From assembly GCA_946624395.1 (NCBI GenBank), contig CAMORY010000082.1:1-6083 (forward strand): a DNA stretch of 6,083 nt, in the 5' to 3' direction. The DNA is from an uncultured Clostridia bacterium. GTDB taxonomy: Bacteria > Bacillota > Clostridia > Christensenellales > Borkfalkiaceae. The notes under the pieces were generated by a model. The model searched no databases. It saw only the letters and a program-made list of their open reading frames with translations, and was not told the DNA's origin. Positions within the stretch are counted from its first letter, which is position 1, and each line of letters begins with the position of its first letter. A program made the translations under genes and the position numbers. Shown piece by piece: positions 1 through 5,626 of this stretch.

Positions 1-1
1 A

Positions 2-1135
2 AAGCACTACGCCTTTTACGCCAGAAGCGAAGGTATAGAGATGTTGCCGCCCGACATCAACGAATCGGAAGCGTTGTTCTCGGTAAAAGACGGTAAAATC
101 CGCTACGGGCTGGGCGCTATTAAGAATATAGGCGTGGGACTTATATCGGATATAATAGAAGACAGACGCGTTAAAGGCAAATTCGCCTGTTTTGAAGATT
201 TTATCGAGCGCGCGGCGGGCTTTAATATCAACAAGCGTATGATAGAAAATCTTATTTACGCGGGCGCGTTCGACTCTTTGGGTAAAAAGCGTTCGCAACT
301 TATCGAAGTGTTTGCCGACTATCTCGACAGGGTTCAGGAAAGGAATAAAAACAAGTTAAGCAATCAGATTTCGATGTTCGAAACGGTGCTTAAAGATTTC
401 GACAGGTTGGAAATCACCTATCCCGATATAGCGGAATTCGATTCCAAGTACAAACTGTTAAAAGAAAAGGAAGTGTGCGGCGCGTATATTACGGGACACC
501 CCTTATCAGACTATAGAGAACTGTTTAAGAAATTCAATTTCTCCACCGCTAAATTTAACGAGTACGAAGAAGAAATCATAGAGACCGAAGGCGAAGAACC
601 GCAGGTAAAGCGCACGTTCACTTCTATAAGAGAAGGGGACAGGGTGTATTTCGGCGGCATAATCACGTCTATAGAAAAGATAATGACAAAGTCGGGCAGT
701 TCTATGGGATTTATTACGATAGAAGATTTAGACGGTTCGGTGGAGTGTACGGTGTTCCCCAAAACGCTTTCCGAAGCGCGGGAGTGGATTGTCGACGACG
801 AACTTGTGGAGATTTCCGGCAGAATACACATTAAAGACAACGCGGCGACGGTAAACGTTGATAAAATTTCCAAAATGGAAGTTAAAAAGACGGACGCCGC
901 CTTAAGCGGCGAAAAGGAATTTTTAGCGCTTGTAATGGACGAACAGGACGACAAAAAACTCGACAGAATTTTCGATATATTAGCATCCTACTCGGGCGAT
1001 ATACCCGTGTATATGGCAATAGGCGGCAAAAAATACGACGCGCATTGTTCTGTTCGCCGTTGCGAAGGGTTGAACCTGGAACTGCGCGGCGAACTTTCGG
1101 AAAATAATATCGTATTTTTTAAGAAAAAAGTTTAA
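2..1135 (+). CDS. dnaE: DNA polymerase III subunit alpha, C-terminal part (5' end outside window)
   Basis: Catalytic subunit of the replicative DNA polymerase, which extends primers at the fork. The reading frame is open from base 2, so the ATG at 41 is internal: the residues before it (YARSEGIE) run straight into the family motif LPPDIN. Counting from the first visible residue, one sees PPDIN at about 16-20, the IRYGLGAIKNIG segment at 33-44, a helix-hairpin-helix region ending in LIYAGAFDSLG at about 84-94, the GAYITGHPLSDY motif at about 160-171, and an OB-fold at about 212-290 with the hallmark TKSG...MGFITIEDLDGSVECTVFP. A C-terminal domain of about 75 residues follows. The 377 visible residues are about a third of a usual DnaE of roughly 1,100-1,200; the PHP and palm domains lie outside, so the DnaE subgroup cannot be decided. 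The stop is TAA. No terminator follows, so pfkA may be read from the same transcript. Confidence 0.97.
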   Translation, partial: KHYAFYARSEGIEMLPPDINESEALFSVKDGKIRYGLGAIKNIGVGLISDIIEDRRVKGKFACFEDFIERAAGFNINKRMIENLIYAGAFDSLGKKRSQLIEVFADYLDRVQERNKNKLSNQISMFETVLKDFDRLEITYPDIAEFDSKYKLLKEKEVCGAYITGHPLSDYRELFKKFNFSTAKFNEYEEEIIETEGEEPQVKRTFTSIREGDRVYFGGIITSIEKIMTKSGSSMGFITIEDLDGSVECTVFPKTLSEAREWIVDDELVEISGRIHIKDNAATVNVDKISKMEVKKTDAALSGEKEFLALVMDEQDDKKLDRIFDILASYSGDIPVYMAIGGKKYDAHCSVRRCEGLNLELRGELSENNIVFFKKKV

Positions 1136-1171
1136 AACGCCCGTAAAAAAATAGCAAAAATTTAAGTAATG

Positions 1172-1180
1172 TGTTAAAAT
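1172..1180 (+). promoter_or_regulatory. Possible extended -10 promoter element upstream of pfkA
   Basis: The 93-base AT-rich gap between dnaE and pfkA contains TGTTAAAAT, an extended -10 (TGN followed by TAAAAT, one mismatch to TATAAT). The -35 position 17 bases upstream reads TAGCAA and is poor, which extended -10 promoters can tolerate. A start near 1187 would give a leader of about 40 bases. In such AT-rich DNA a chance match is quite possible. The pfkA ribosome binding site is weak: AAGG at 1218-1221, seven bases before the ATG. Confidence 0.35.
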
Positions 1181-1228
1181 ATTTCTTGGTAAAAATAATT
1201 CGGAATAAATTTTTTTCAAGGTAGACGT

Positions 1229-2191
1229 ATGGAACGAATAGCGGTATTAACAAGCGGTGGCGACGCACCGGGTATGAACGCCTGTATAAGGGCGGTGGTA
1301 AGAACCGCGCTTAACAATAAAATGGATATTTACGGCGTGGAACGCGGCTATGCGGGGCTTATAAAAGGCGAAATAACAAGGCTCGGCACGCGCTCCGTTT
1401 CCGATATGATTCATAAGGGCGGCACGTTTTTAAGAACGGCACGTTGCCCCGAATTTAAAGACGTAGAAGTCCAGCGCCGCGCGGCGGAAGCACTTTCGGC
1501 GTACGGAATAGAAGGGCTTGTGGTAATCGGGGGCGACGGTACTTTCCGCGGCGCTAAAGACCTTTCGGAAAATTTCGGAATTAAAATCGTAGGAATTCCC
1601 GGTACTATCGATAACGATTTATCGTATACCGACTATACGGTGGGGTTCGATACGGCTGTCAACTCTGTGCTGTGGGCGATAAACAATCTGCGCGACACTA
1701 TGCACTCTCACGACAGGGTGTGTTTGTTGGAAGTTATGGGCAGGGCTTGCGGCGACATAGCACTTTACGCGGGCGTTGCGGGCGGTGCGGAATACGTTTT
1801 AGTTCCCGAAATACCGTACAATCTCGACGAAATAGCGTCGTCTATCAAAAAGAGTTATCTGCGCGGTAAAACTTCTAATATGATAATTTTGGCGGAAGGC
1901 GCGGGTAATCGCGACGAGATAGCGGCGTATATTCAGGAAAAGAGCGGTATCAGCGTTAAAACAACCAACTTCGGGTATATTCAGCGCGGCGGCTCGCCGA
2001 ATATGGCGGACAGAATTTTAGCGGCGCGTTTCGGCTATAAAGCGGTGGAAATCTTAAAGGCGGACGGGGATAGCTGCGCCATCGGCATAAAAGACAACAA
2101 GGTGATAACCGTACCGTTTTCCGAAGTGGCAAACGGCGGCAAGAAATTCGATACAAAACTGTACGACATCGCTCACGTGTTGAGCCTGTAA
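1229..2191 (+). CDS. pfkA: ATP-dependent 6-phosphofructokinase
   Basis: Cytosolic glycolytic enzyme that phosphorylates fructose 6-phosphate to fructose 1,6-bisphosphate. Its 320 residues are the normal length of bacterial PfkA. SGGDAPGMNA lies at 9-18, and GGDGT at 101-105 has glycine at 104, the residue linked to ATP rather than pyrophosphate use. PGTIDND at 124-130 carries the catalytic Asp128 (E. coli Asp127), and MGR is at 170-172. Residues matching the E. coli ADP/PEP effector site are largely kept: Arg21, Arg25, Arg55, Arg155, Glu188, and Arg212/Lys214 for Lys211/Lys213. Allosteric control is therefore likely. The fructose-6-phosphate site is unusual: Tyr250 and Lys244 stand where E. 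coli has His249 and Arg243, while Arg163, Glu223 and Arg253 are kept. The ATG at 1229 starts directly on the conserved N-terminal strand. The gene lies 40 bases before a second phosphofructokinase and is probably cotranscribed with it. Confidence 0.96.
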   Translation: MERIAVLTSGGDAPGMNACIRAVVRTALNNKMDIYGVERGYAGLIKGEITRLGTRSVSDMIHKGGTFLRTARCPEFKDVEVQRRAAEALSAYGIEGLVVIGGDGTFRGAKDLSENFGIKIVGIPGTIDNDLSYTDYTVGFDTAVNSVLWAINNLRDTMHSHDRVCLLEVMGRACGDIALYAGVAGGAEYVLVPEIPYNLDEIASSIKKSYLRGKTSNMIILAEGAGNRDEIAAYIQEKSGISVKTTNFGYIQRGGSPNMADRILAARFGYKAVEILKADGDSCAIGIKDNKVITVPFSEVANGGKKFDTKLYDIAHVLSL

Positions 2192-2231
2192 TAAAACGAA
2201 TAAGATAAAAATTTTAAGGAGAACATTTTAT

Positions 2232-3482
2232 ATGAAAGGATTAAAGGGCGCGCTTATTTTTGCGCAATCGGGCGGACCGACTTCGGTCATCAACTCTTCT
2301 GCTGCGGGCGTATTTTTGGAAGGTTTACACTCCGACGCGATAACCGCGGTATACGGTGCGGCACACGGTATCAAAGGCATACTTAACGAAGAAATGTACG
2401 ATATCGGCAAAGAAGACGAAAAAGAACTTCTTTTACTTAAAAACACACCGTCTTCCGCTATGGGGTCTGTAAGATATAAACTTAAAGACGCGGCTGTGGA
2501 CGATACCGACTACAAGAGACTTTTGGAAGTATTCAAAAAGTACGACGTAAGGTATTTCTTCTACAACGGCGGCAACGACAGTATGGATACCTGCAACAAG
2601 ATAAGCAAGTATATGGCAAAATCGGGCTACGATATCAACGTTATCGGCGTTCCGAAAACCATAGATAACGACTTGTACGGCACGGACCATTGCCCCGGAT
2701 TTGCCAGCGCGGCTAAATTTATCGCCACCACGATAATGGAAATCAATCTCGACGCGAAAGTGTACGACACGGGTATGGTTTGTATAATAGAAGCGATGGG
2801 CAGAAACGCGGGTTGGCTTACCGCTTCCGCGGCACTCGCTAACGCAAAGGGCTACGGCGCGGATTTAATCTATCTTCCCGAAGTTGCTTTCGACGTAGAT
2901 AAATTCGTAGAAGACGTAAAAGGCGTTCTCGCTAAAAACAATAATAAATGTATCGTCTGCTTGTCCGAAGGTATTCACGATAAAGACGGCGTTCTTATCG
3001 GCGAAGCACTTGGCAAAGCGGGCGCAAGGGACAGTTTCGGCCACGCTCAACTCGGCGGCGTCGCGGCAAACCTTGCTAATATCATCAAAGAAAAGACGGG
3101 CGTTAAAACCCGCGCTATAGAACTTTCGCTTATGCAGCGTTGCGCGGCGCATTGCGCAAGCAAAACCGATATAGAAGAAACGTTCGGCGCAGGCAAAGCG
3201 GCTGTTAAAGCGGCGGTAGCGGGCGAAACGGATAAAATGGTCTGCTACGCGAGAAAGGCGGGGGATAAATACGAGTGCGAATATAAACTCCTTCCTTTGG
3301 AACTTGCGGCAAATACCGAAAAGACCGTACCTTTAGAATGGATTACCAACAACGGCACGGGCATTTCCGAAGAATTCGTTAAATATGCGTTGCCGCTTAT
3401 TCAGGGCGACCCCGAGTGTCCGAAAGAAGACGGACTTCCGAGATTTGCGCGCCTTAAAAAAGTTCTCGTAGAAAAGAGATAA
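2232..3482 (+). CDS. pfp: Pyrophosphate-dependent phosphofructokinase (PPi:fructose-6-phosphate 1-phosphotransferase)
   Basis: Predicted to interconvert fructose 6-phosphate and fructose 1,6-bisphosphate with pyrophosphate as phosphoryl donor, a near-equilibrium reaction that can serve both glycolysis and gluconeogenesis and spares ATP. The 416 residues, longer than PfkA, fit the PPi-type bacterial clade. SGGPT lies at 13-17. GGNDS at 113-117 puts Asp116 where ATP enzymes have Gly104, and PKTIDND at 141-147 puts Lys142 where they have glycine; this Asp/Lys pair marks PPi use. Asp145 is the expected catalytic base and MGR is at 189-191. The RAIELSLMQRCAAH segment near 294-307 is typical of the clade. 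A good ribosome binding site, AAGGAG at 2216-2221, sits ten bases before the ATG, stronger than that of pfkA. A terminator begins 31 bases after the stop. The donor is inferred from residues; mixed ATP/PPi use cannot be excluded. Confidence 0.94.
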   Translation: MKGLKGALIFAQSGGPTSVINSSAAGVFLEGLHSDAITAVYGAAHGIKGILNEEMYDIGKEDEKELLLLKNTPSSAMGSVRYKLKDAAVDDTDYKRLLEVFKKYDVRYFFYNGGNDSMDTCNKISKYMAKSGYDINVIGVPKTIDNDLYGTDHCPGFASAAKFIATTIMEINLDAKVYDTGMVCIIEAMGRNAGWLTASAALANAKGYGADLIYLPEVAFDVDKFVEDVKGVLAKNNNKCIVCLSEGIHDKDGVLIGEALGKAGARDSFGHAQLGGVAANLANIIKEKTGVKTRAIELSLMQRCAAHCASKTDIEETFGAGKAAVKAAVAGETDKMVCYARKAGDKYECEYKLLPLELAANTEKTVPLEWITNNGTGISEEFVKYALPLIQGDPECPKEDGLPRFARLKKVLVEKR

Positions 3483-3513
3483 ATAAACGCTTAATTTATA
3501 AAAAAGGTTTATG

Positions 3514-3553
3514 CCCGCGGCTTTCGTACGCGTAAGAAAGCCGCGGGTTTTTT
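3514..3553 (+). terminator. Intrinsic terminator after pfp
   Basis: A perfect 12-bp stem, CCCGCGGCTTTC (3514-3525) with GAAAGCCGCGGG (3536-3547), encloses a 10-base loop and is followed directly by six T residues. It should end the dnaE/pfkA/pfp transcript. The loop contains the self-complementary TACGCGTA. On the minus strand no T-run follows the stem directly, so termination is mainly rightward. Confidence 0.93.
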
Positions 3554-3563
3554 ATTGTGAATT

Positions 3564-3592
3564 TCATAAATCGCCTGTAATTTTCATATATT
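3564..3592 (+). promoter_or_regulatory. Candidate sigma-E-like promoter for the amidase gene
   Basis: TCATAAA at 3564-3570 matches five of seven positions of the Bacillus sigma-E -35 (KMATATT). After a 14-base spacer, CATATATT at 3585-3592 matches seven of eight positions of the sigma-E -10 (CATACANT). Sigma-E transcribes cwlD in B. subtilis sporulation, so the fit is biologically sensible, but the region is AT-rich and a chance match cannot be excluded. Transcription would start near 3599, just before the first 11-mer repeat. A competing housekeeping reading is TTGTGA (3555-3560) with TGTAAT (3576-3581), whose 15-base spacer is short. Confidence 0.35.
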
Positions 3593-3602
3593 TTTAAAAG
3601 CA

Positions 3603-3676
3603 AGTTATCAACATTACGGCAACAAAATTACACTTTTTATGTTGATAACTCGTATAAAAACACGGAGTTATCAACA
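3603..3676 (+). repeat. Three copies of an 11-mer (two direct, one inverted) before the amidase gene
   Basis: AGTTATCAACA occurs exactly at 3603-3613 and 3666-3676 on the + strand, and as its reverse complement at 3640-3650. Each copy has a small GTT-N3-AAC dyad at its core. Centres are 37 and 26 bases apart with alternating orientation. The third copy overlaps the ribosome binding site of the amidase gene. The contained 9-mer TTATCAACA differs from the DnaA box TTATCCACA at one position. No other exact copy was noticed in the window. The three perfect copies are seen directly; their role is unknown. Confidence 0.9.
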
Positions 3677-3679
3677 AAA
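3603..3679 (+). promoter_or_regulatory. Possible mutually exclusive hairpins in the amidase leader
   Basis: In RNA, the middle inverted copy can pair with either outer copy, but not both. Pairing 3603-3614 with 3639-3650 gives a perfect 12-bp stem with a 24-base loop and leaves the ribosome binding site free. Pairing 3640-3651 with 3665-3676 gives a perfect 12-bp stem with a 13-base loop, burying most of the GGAG at 3664-3667 and reaching almost to the ATG. This looks like a translational on/off arrangement. It requires transcription to begin before 3603. If a TATAAA at 3653-3658 is instead the -10 box, the repeats would be DNA operators around that promoter. Confidence 0.4.
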
Positions 3680-4389
3680 TGATAGTTTTAAAGAAAAGAA
3701 ATATAGTGATTGCGGCGGCGCTTATTCTTACGGCGATAACCTTCGTTTTATGCTTTGCCGCGCTGACGAATACGGGTACGGCAGCAACGGTTTCGGGCGT
3801 TAAAATAGTGCTTGACGCGGGGCACGGCGGGATTGACGGCGGCGTTTCGGGGATAACTACGGGAATGAAAGAGAGCGACATAAACCTTGCCGTCGTAAAA
3901 AAACTCCAAACCTATTTAAATGACGCGGGGCTTTCGGTGGTTTTAACCCGTAATTCGGAAGCGGGGCTTTACGGCGTGGCGTCTTCTACCCTTAAAAAAC
4001 GGGATATGCAAAAGCGCAAGGAGATAATAGAAAAAGCCCAGCCCACTTTAATCGTCAGCGTGCATATGAATTATTACCCCAACTCTTCCCGTCGCGGCGG
4101 GCAGGTGTTTTACCGAAAGGACAGCGAAAGTTCGGCTGTTCTTGCGCGGTCTATGCAGAACAGTCTGAACGATTTATATCAGGACGTAAAGGACTATTCG
4201 CCGCTCACGGGCGACTATTATATGCTTAACTGTACCGATTACACGTCGGTTATCGCCGAGTGCGGCTTTCTGTCTAACCCCGTTGACGAAGCGCTTTTAA
4301 TAACGGACGAATTTCAGTCGGAATTAGCGTATTCGCTGTTCCGCGGAATAATAGATTATCTTACCGAAAGTTCTATCGTTTATTTTTAA
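3679..4389 (+). CDS. cwlD: CwlD-like N-acetylmuramoyl-L-alanine amidase, membrane-anchored
   Basis: Zinc amidase of the Amidase_3 family that cleaves the bond between N-acetylmuramic acid and the stem peptide of peptidoglycan. A basic N-terminus (KKR) and one hydrophobic segment at about 8-30 indicate a signal anchor, placing the catalytic domain (about 41-230) outside the membrane. Expected zinc ligands are His49 in DAGHGG, Glu65 in MKESDINL and His129 in SVHMN; Glu194 in IAECGFLSNP is the catalytic glutamate. Length, single anchor and lack of SPOR or cell-wall-binding repeats match CwlD (about 237 residues in B. subtilis), which with PdaA makes muramic delta-lactam in spore cortex. The family call is firm; the cwlD name is less so (about 0.65), because vegetative amidases of this layout exist. 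The ribosome binding site GGAG (3664-3667) is 11 bases before the ATG and overlaps an 11-mer repeat. Terminators on both sides suggest a single-gene unit. Confidence 0.9.
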   Translation: MIVLKKRNIVIAAALILTAITFVLCFAALTNTGTAATVSGVKIVLDAGHGGIDGGVSGITTGMKESDINLAVVKKLQTYLNDAGLSVVLTRNSEAGLYGVASSTLKKRDMQKRKEIIEKAQPTLIVSVHMNYYPNSSRRGGQVFYRKDSESSAVLARSMQNSLNDLYQDVKDYSPLTGDYYMLNCTDYTSVIAECGFLSNPVDEALLITDEFQSELAYSLFRGIIDYLTESSIVYF

Positions 4390-4397
4390 CCGCCTTT

Positions 4398-4432
4398 GCC
4401 GCAATTCTTTTTTGAATTGCGGCTTTTTTATT
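4398..4432 (+). terminator. Intrinsic terminator after the amidase gene
   Basis: A perfect 10-bp stem, GCCGCAATTC (4398-4407) with GAATTGCGGC (4414-4423), has a six-T loop and is followed by six T residues and ATT. It begins nine bases after the amidase stop. Its tail abuts the -35 box of the next promoter. No T-run follows on the minus strand, so it acts rightward only. Confidence 0.94.
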
Positions 4433-4460
4433 GTAATTTTGCACTATTATATGGTATAAT
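4431..4460 (+). promoter_or_regulatory. Sigma-A-type promoter of the mrnC-rlmB-sigH operon
   Basis: TTGTAA (4431-4436, four of six to TTGACA) is followed after 18 bases by a perfect TATAAT (4455-4460). A TGG directly before the -10 makes it an extended -10 promoter. Transcription should begin around 4466-4468, giving a leader of about 25 bases. It is the best housekeeping promoter in the window and its -35 sits on the tail of the preceding terminator. Confidence 0.82.
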
Positions 4461-4477
4461 CATAAAGGAATATAAGC

Positions 4478-4483
4478 GGCGGT
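4478..4483 (+). promoter_or_regulatory. Degenerate ribosome binding site deciding the GTG start of mrnC
   Basis: GGCGGT differs by one base from the GGAGGT core and lies eight bases before the GTG at 4492. The in-frame ATG at 4513 has only GGGCG upstream, so the GTG start is preferred. AAAGGAA near 4464-4470 is too far away, at about 21 bases, to serve. Confidence 0.5.
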
Positions 4484-4491
4484 AAATTAAA

Positions 4492-4896
4492 GTGTTTCGT
4501 TTGGGCGATAAAATGGACAAGGCTAAAGCCAAAGCCTTAAATCCCGTGGTGCTGGCGTTCGTGGGGGACGCGGTTTATTCGCTGTTCGTGCGTGAAAAAC
4601 TTGCGTTTAATTCGGACAAAAAGACGGGTGAACTCAACAAACTTGCGGTGCAAGAAGTCAGGGCGACCGCGCAGGCGGAGTTTTATACCCGTATAAAACA
4701 CCTGTTGAACGAAGAAGAAGACGGCGTATTCCACCGCGCGCGCAACGCGAAAAAACCTACGAAAGCCAAAAGCGCGACGGTTGCCGAGTACAACGTTTCC
4801 ACGGGGCTTGAAGCGGTTTTGGGCTACCTTTACGTTATCGGCGATATTGACAGACTTAATTTTATTTTAAACGAAGGAAATCAGGACGGTTTATGA
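4492..4896 (+). CDS. mrnC: Mini-ribonuclease 3 (23S rRNA end maturation)
   Basis: Dimeric RNase III-like nuclease without the double-stranded-RNA-binding domain; in B. subtilis it trims the 5' and 3' ends of 23S precursor RNA, aided by ribosomal protein L3. The single RNase III catalytic domain fills the protein. LNPVVLAFVGDAVYSLFVRE at 16-35 carries the expected catalytic Asp26, RARNAK is at 82-87, and NVSTGLEAVLGYLYV at 101-115 carries the second acidic residue, Glu107. The length of 134 residues is normal. The start is taken as GTG at 4492; an ATG at 4513 would remove seven residues and leave the domain whole. It is the first gene of an operon and its TGA stop overlaps the rlmB start. In Bacillus the same gene lies between cysS and rlmB; here a terminator and an amidase gene stand in the place of cysS. 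Confidence 0.94.
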   Translation: MFRLGDKMDKAKAKALNPVVLAFVGDAVYSLFVREKLAFNSDKKTGELNKLAVQEVRATAQAEFYTRIKHLLNEEEDGVFHRARNAKKPTKAKSATVAEYNVSTGLEAVLGYLYVIGDIDRLNFILNEGNQDGL

Positions 4897-5615
4897 GAAT
4901 AGAAGGCAGAAATTCCGTTTACGAACTCTTAAAAACGGACAAAGAAATAGATAAAATACTCGTAAGAAAAGATTTACAGGACGAAGCGAGCAAACGTCTT
5001 ATAAACGTAATCAAATCGCATAAAGTTAAAATTCAACTCGTCGATAAATACGTTATCGATAAAGAGAGTGAGTCTGGGCGTAGCCAAGGCTTTATAGCCT
5101 ACGTTTCGGACTATAAATATTTTGATATTGCGGACGTTATAGACGGCGCTAAAGACAAAGACGGGTTTATAGTTATCTTAAACGAAATATTAGACCCGCA
5201 TAATCTCGGCAGCATAATCAGGGTATGCGAGTGCGCGGGGGTAGACGGAATAATTATAAGCAAGGACAGAAGCGCTTCGGTATCCGACGCGGTTATGCGT
5301 ATATCCGAAGGCGCTTTAAATCACGTTAAGGTGGCGCGCGTCGTTAATATCAATAACGCCATAAAAGAATTAAAAAGTAGCGGCTACTGGATTTACGGTA
5401 CGGATAGCGCGGGCGGCGAAATGTATAAAACCGATTTGACGGGCAAAATAGCAATAGTAATCGGCGGCGAAGACAGCGGCGTTAAGCAACTTACCAAAAA
5501 GAATTGCGACGGGATAATATCCATACCTATGTTCGGCAAAGTGAACTCCTTAAACGCGTCGGTTGCGTGCGGGGTAGTGGTTTACGAAGCGGTGCGCCAA
5601 AGACTAAAACGTTAA
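4893..5615 (+). CDS. rlmB: 23S rRNA (guanosine-2'-O-)-methyltransferase RlmB, SPOUT/TrmH family
   Basis: Predicted to methylate the 2'-hydroxyl of the P-loop guanosine of 23S rRNA (G2251 in E. coli numbering) using S-adenosylmethionine. An N-terminal L30e-like substrate-binding domain (about 1-75) begins with the typical IEGRNSVYELL. The knotted SPOUT domain (about 90-240) shows motif 1 at 98-110 (DPHNLGSIIR, Arg110), motif 2 at 188-197 (IVIGGEDSGV, Glu193) and motif 3 at 211-225 (IPMFGKVNSLNASVA, with Ser219 and Asn221). The EGALNHVKVARVVN segment at 139-152 points to RlmB rather than the tRNA enzyme TrmH. The usual HQG of the linker reads SQG here (64-66). The length of 240 residues is normal. 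The start overlaps the mrnC stop as ATGA, and AGGA at 4883-4886 lies six bases upstream, so the two are likely translationally coupled. Confidence 0.93.
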   Translation: MRIEGRNSVYELLKTDKEIDKILVRKDLQDEASKRLINVIKSHKVKIQLVDKYVIDKESESGRSQGFIAYVSDYKYFDIADVIDGAKDKDGFIVILNEILDPHNLGSIIRVCECAGVDGIIISKDRSASVSDAVMRISEGALNHVKVARVVNINNAIKELKSSGYWIYGTDSAGGEMYKTDLTGKIAIVIGGEDSGVKQLTKKNCDGIISIPMFGKVNSLNASVACGVVVYEAVRQRLKR

Positions 5616-5626
5616 AAAAGGTACAA

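Noticed and set aside
41..43. ATG at 41 as the start of a short protein
   Set aside because: The frame is open upstream to the window edge and the upstream residues fit DnaE, so this is an internal methionine.
511..954. Open minus-strand frame of 147 codons inside dnaE
   Set aside because: It lies wholly opposite a conserved dnaE region including the OB-fold, has serine-rich low-complexity content typical of antisense frames, and matches no family I recognise.
980..1219. Minus-strand frame of 79 codons across the dnaE end and the gap before pfkA
   Set aside because: Most of it mirrors the dnaE C-terminus and the remainder is AT-rich spacer; no family features are visible.
1672..1869. Second + strand frame of 65 codons inside pfkA
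   Set aside because: It is a shifted frame within a well conserved enzyme and has no recognisable domain.
3603..3676. CRISPR-like array or transposon end
   Set aside because: The repeats are only 11 bases, alternate in orientation and are unevenly spaced; there are no cas genes, transposase or target-site duplication.
3594..3881. Open minus-strand frame of 95 codons covering the repeat region and the amidase start
   Set aside because: It runs opposite the amidase anchor and zinc motif, has no convincing ribosome binding site, and its open state follows from the codon use of the amidase gene.
5616..5626. Possible missing or degraded yacP between rlmB and sigH
   Set aside because: Only 11 bases separate the genes, so no remnant can be present here; only absence from this position can be stated.
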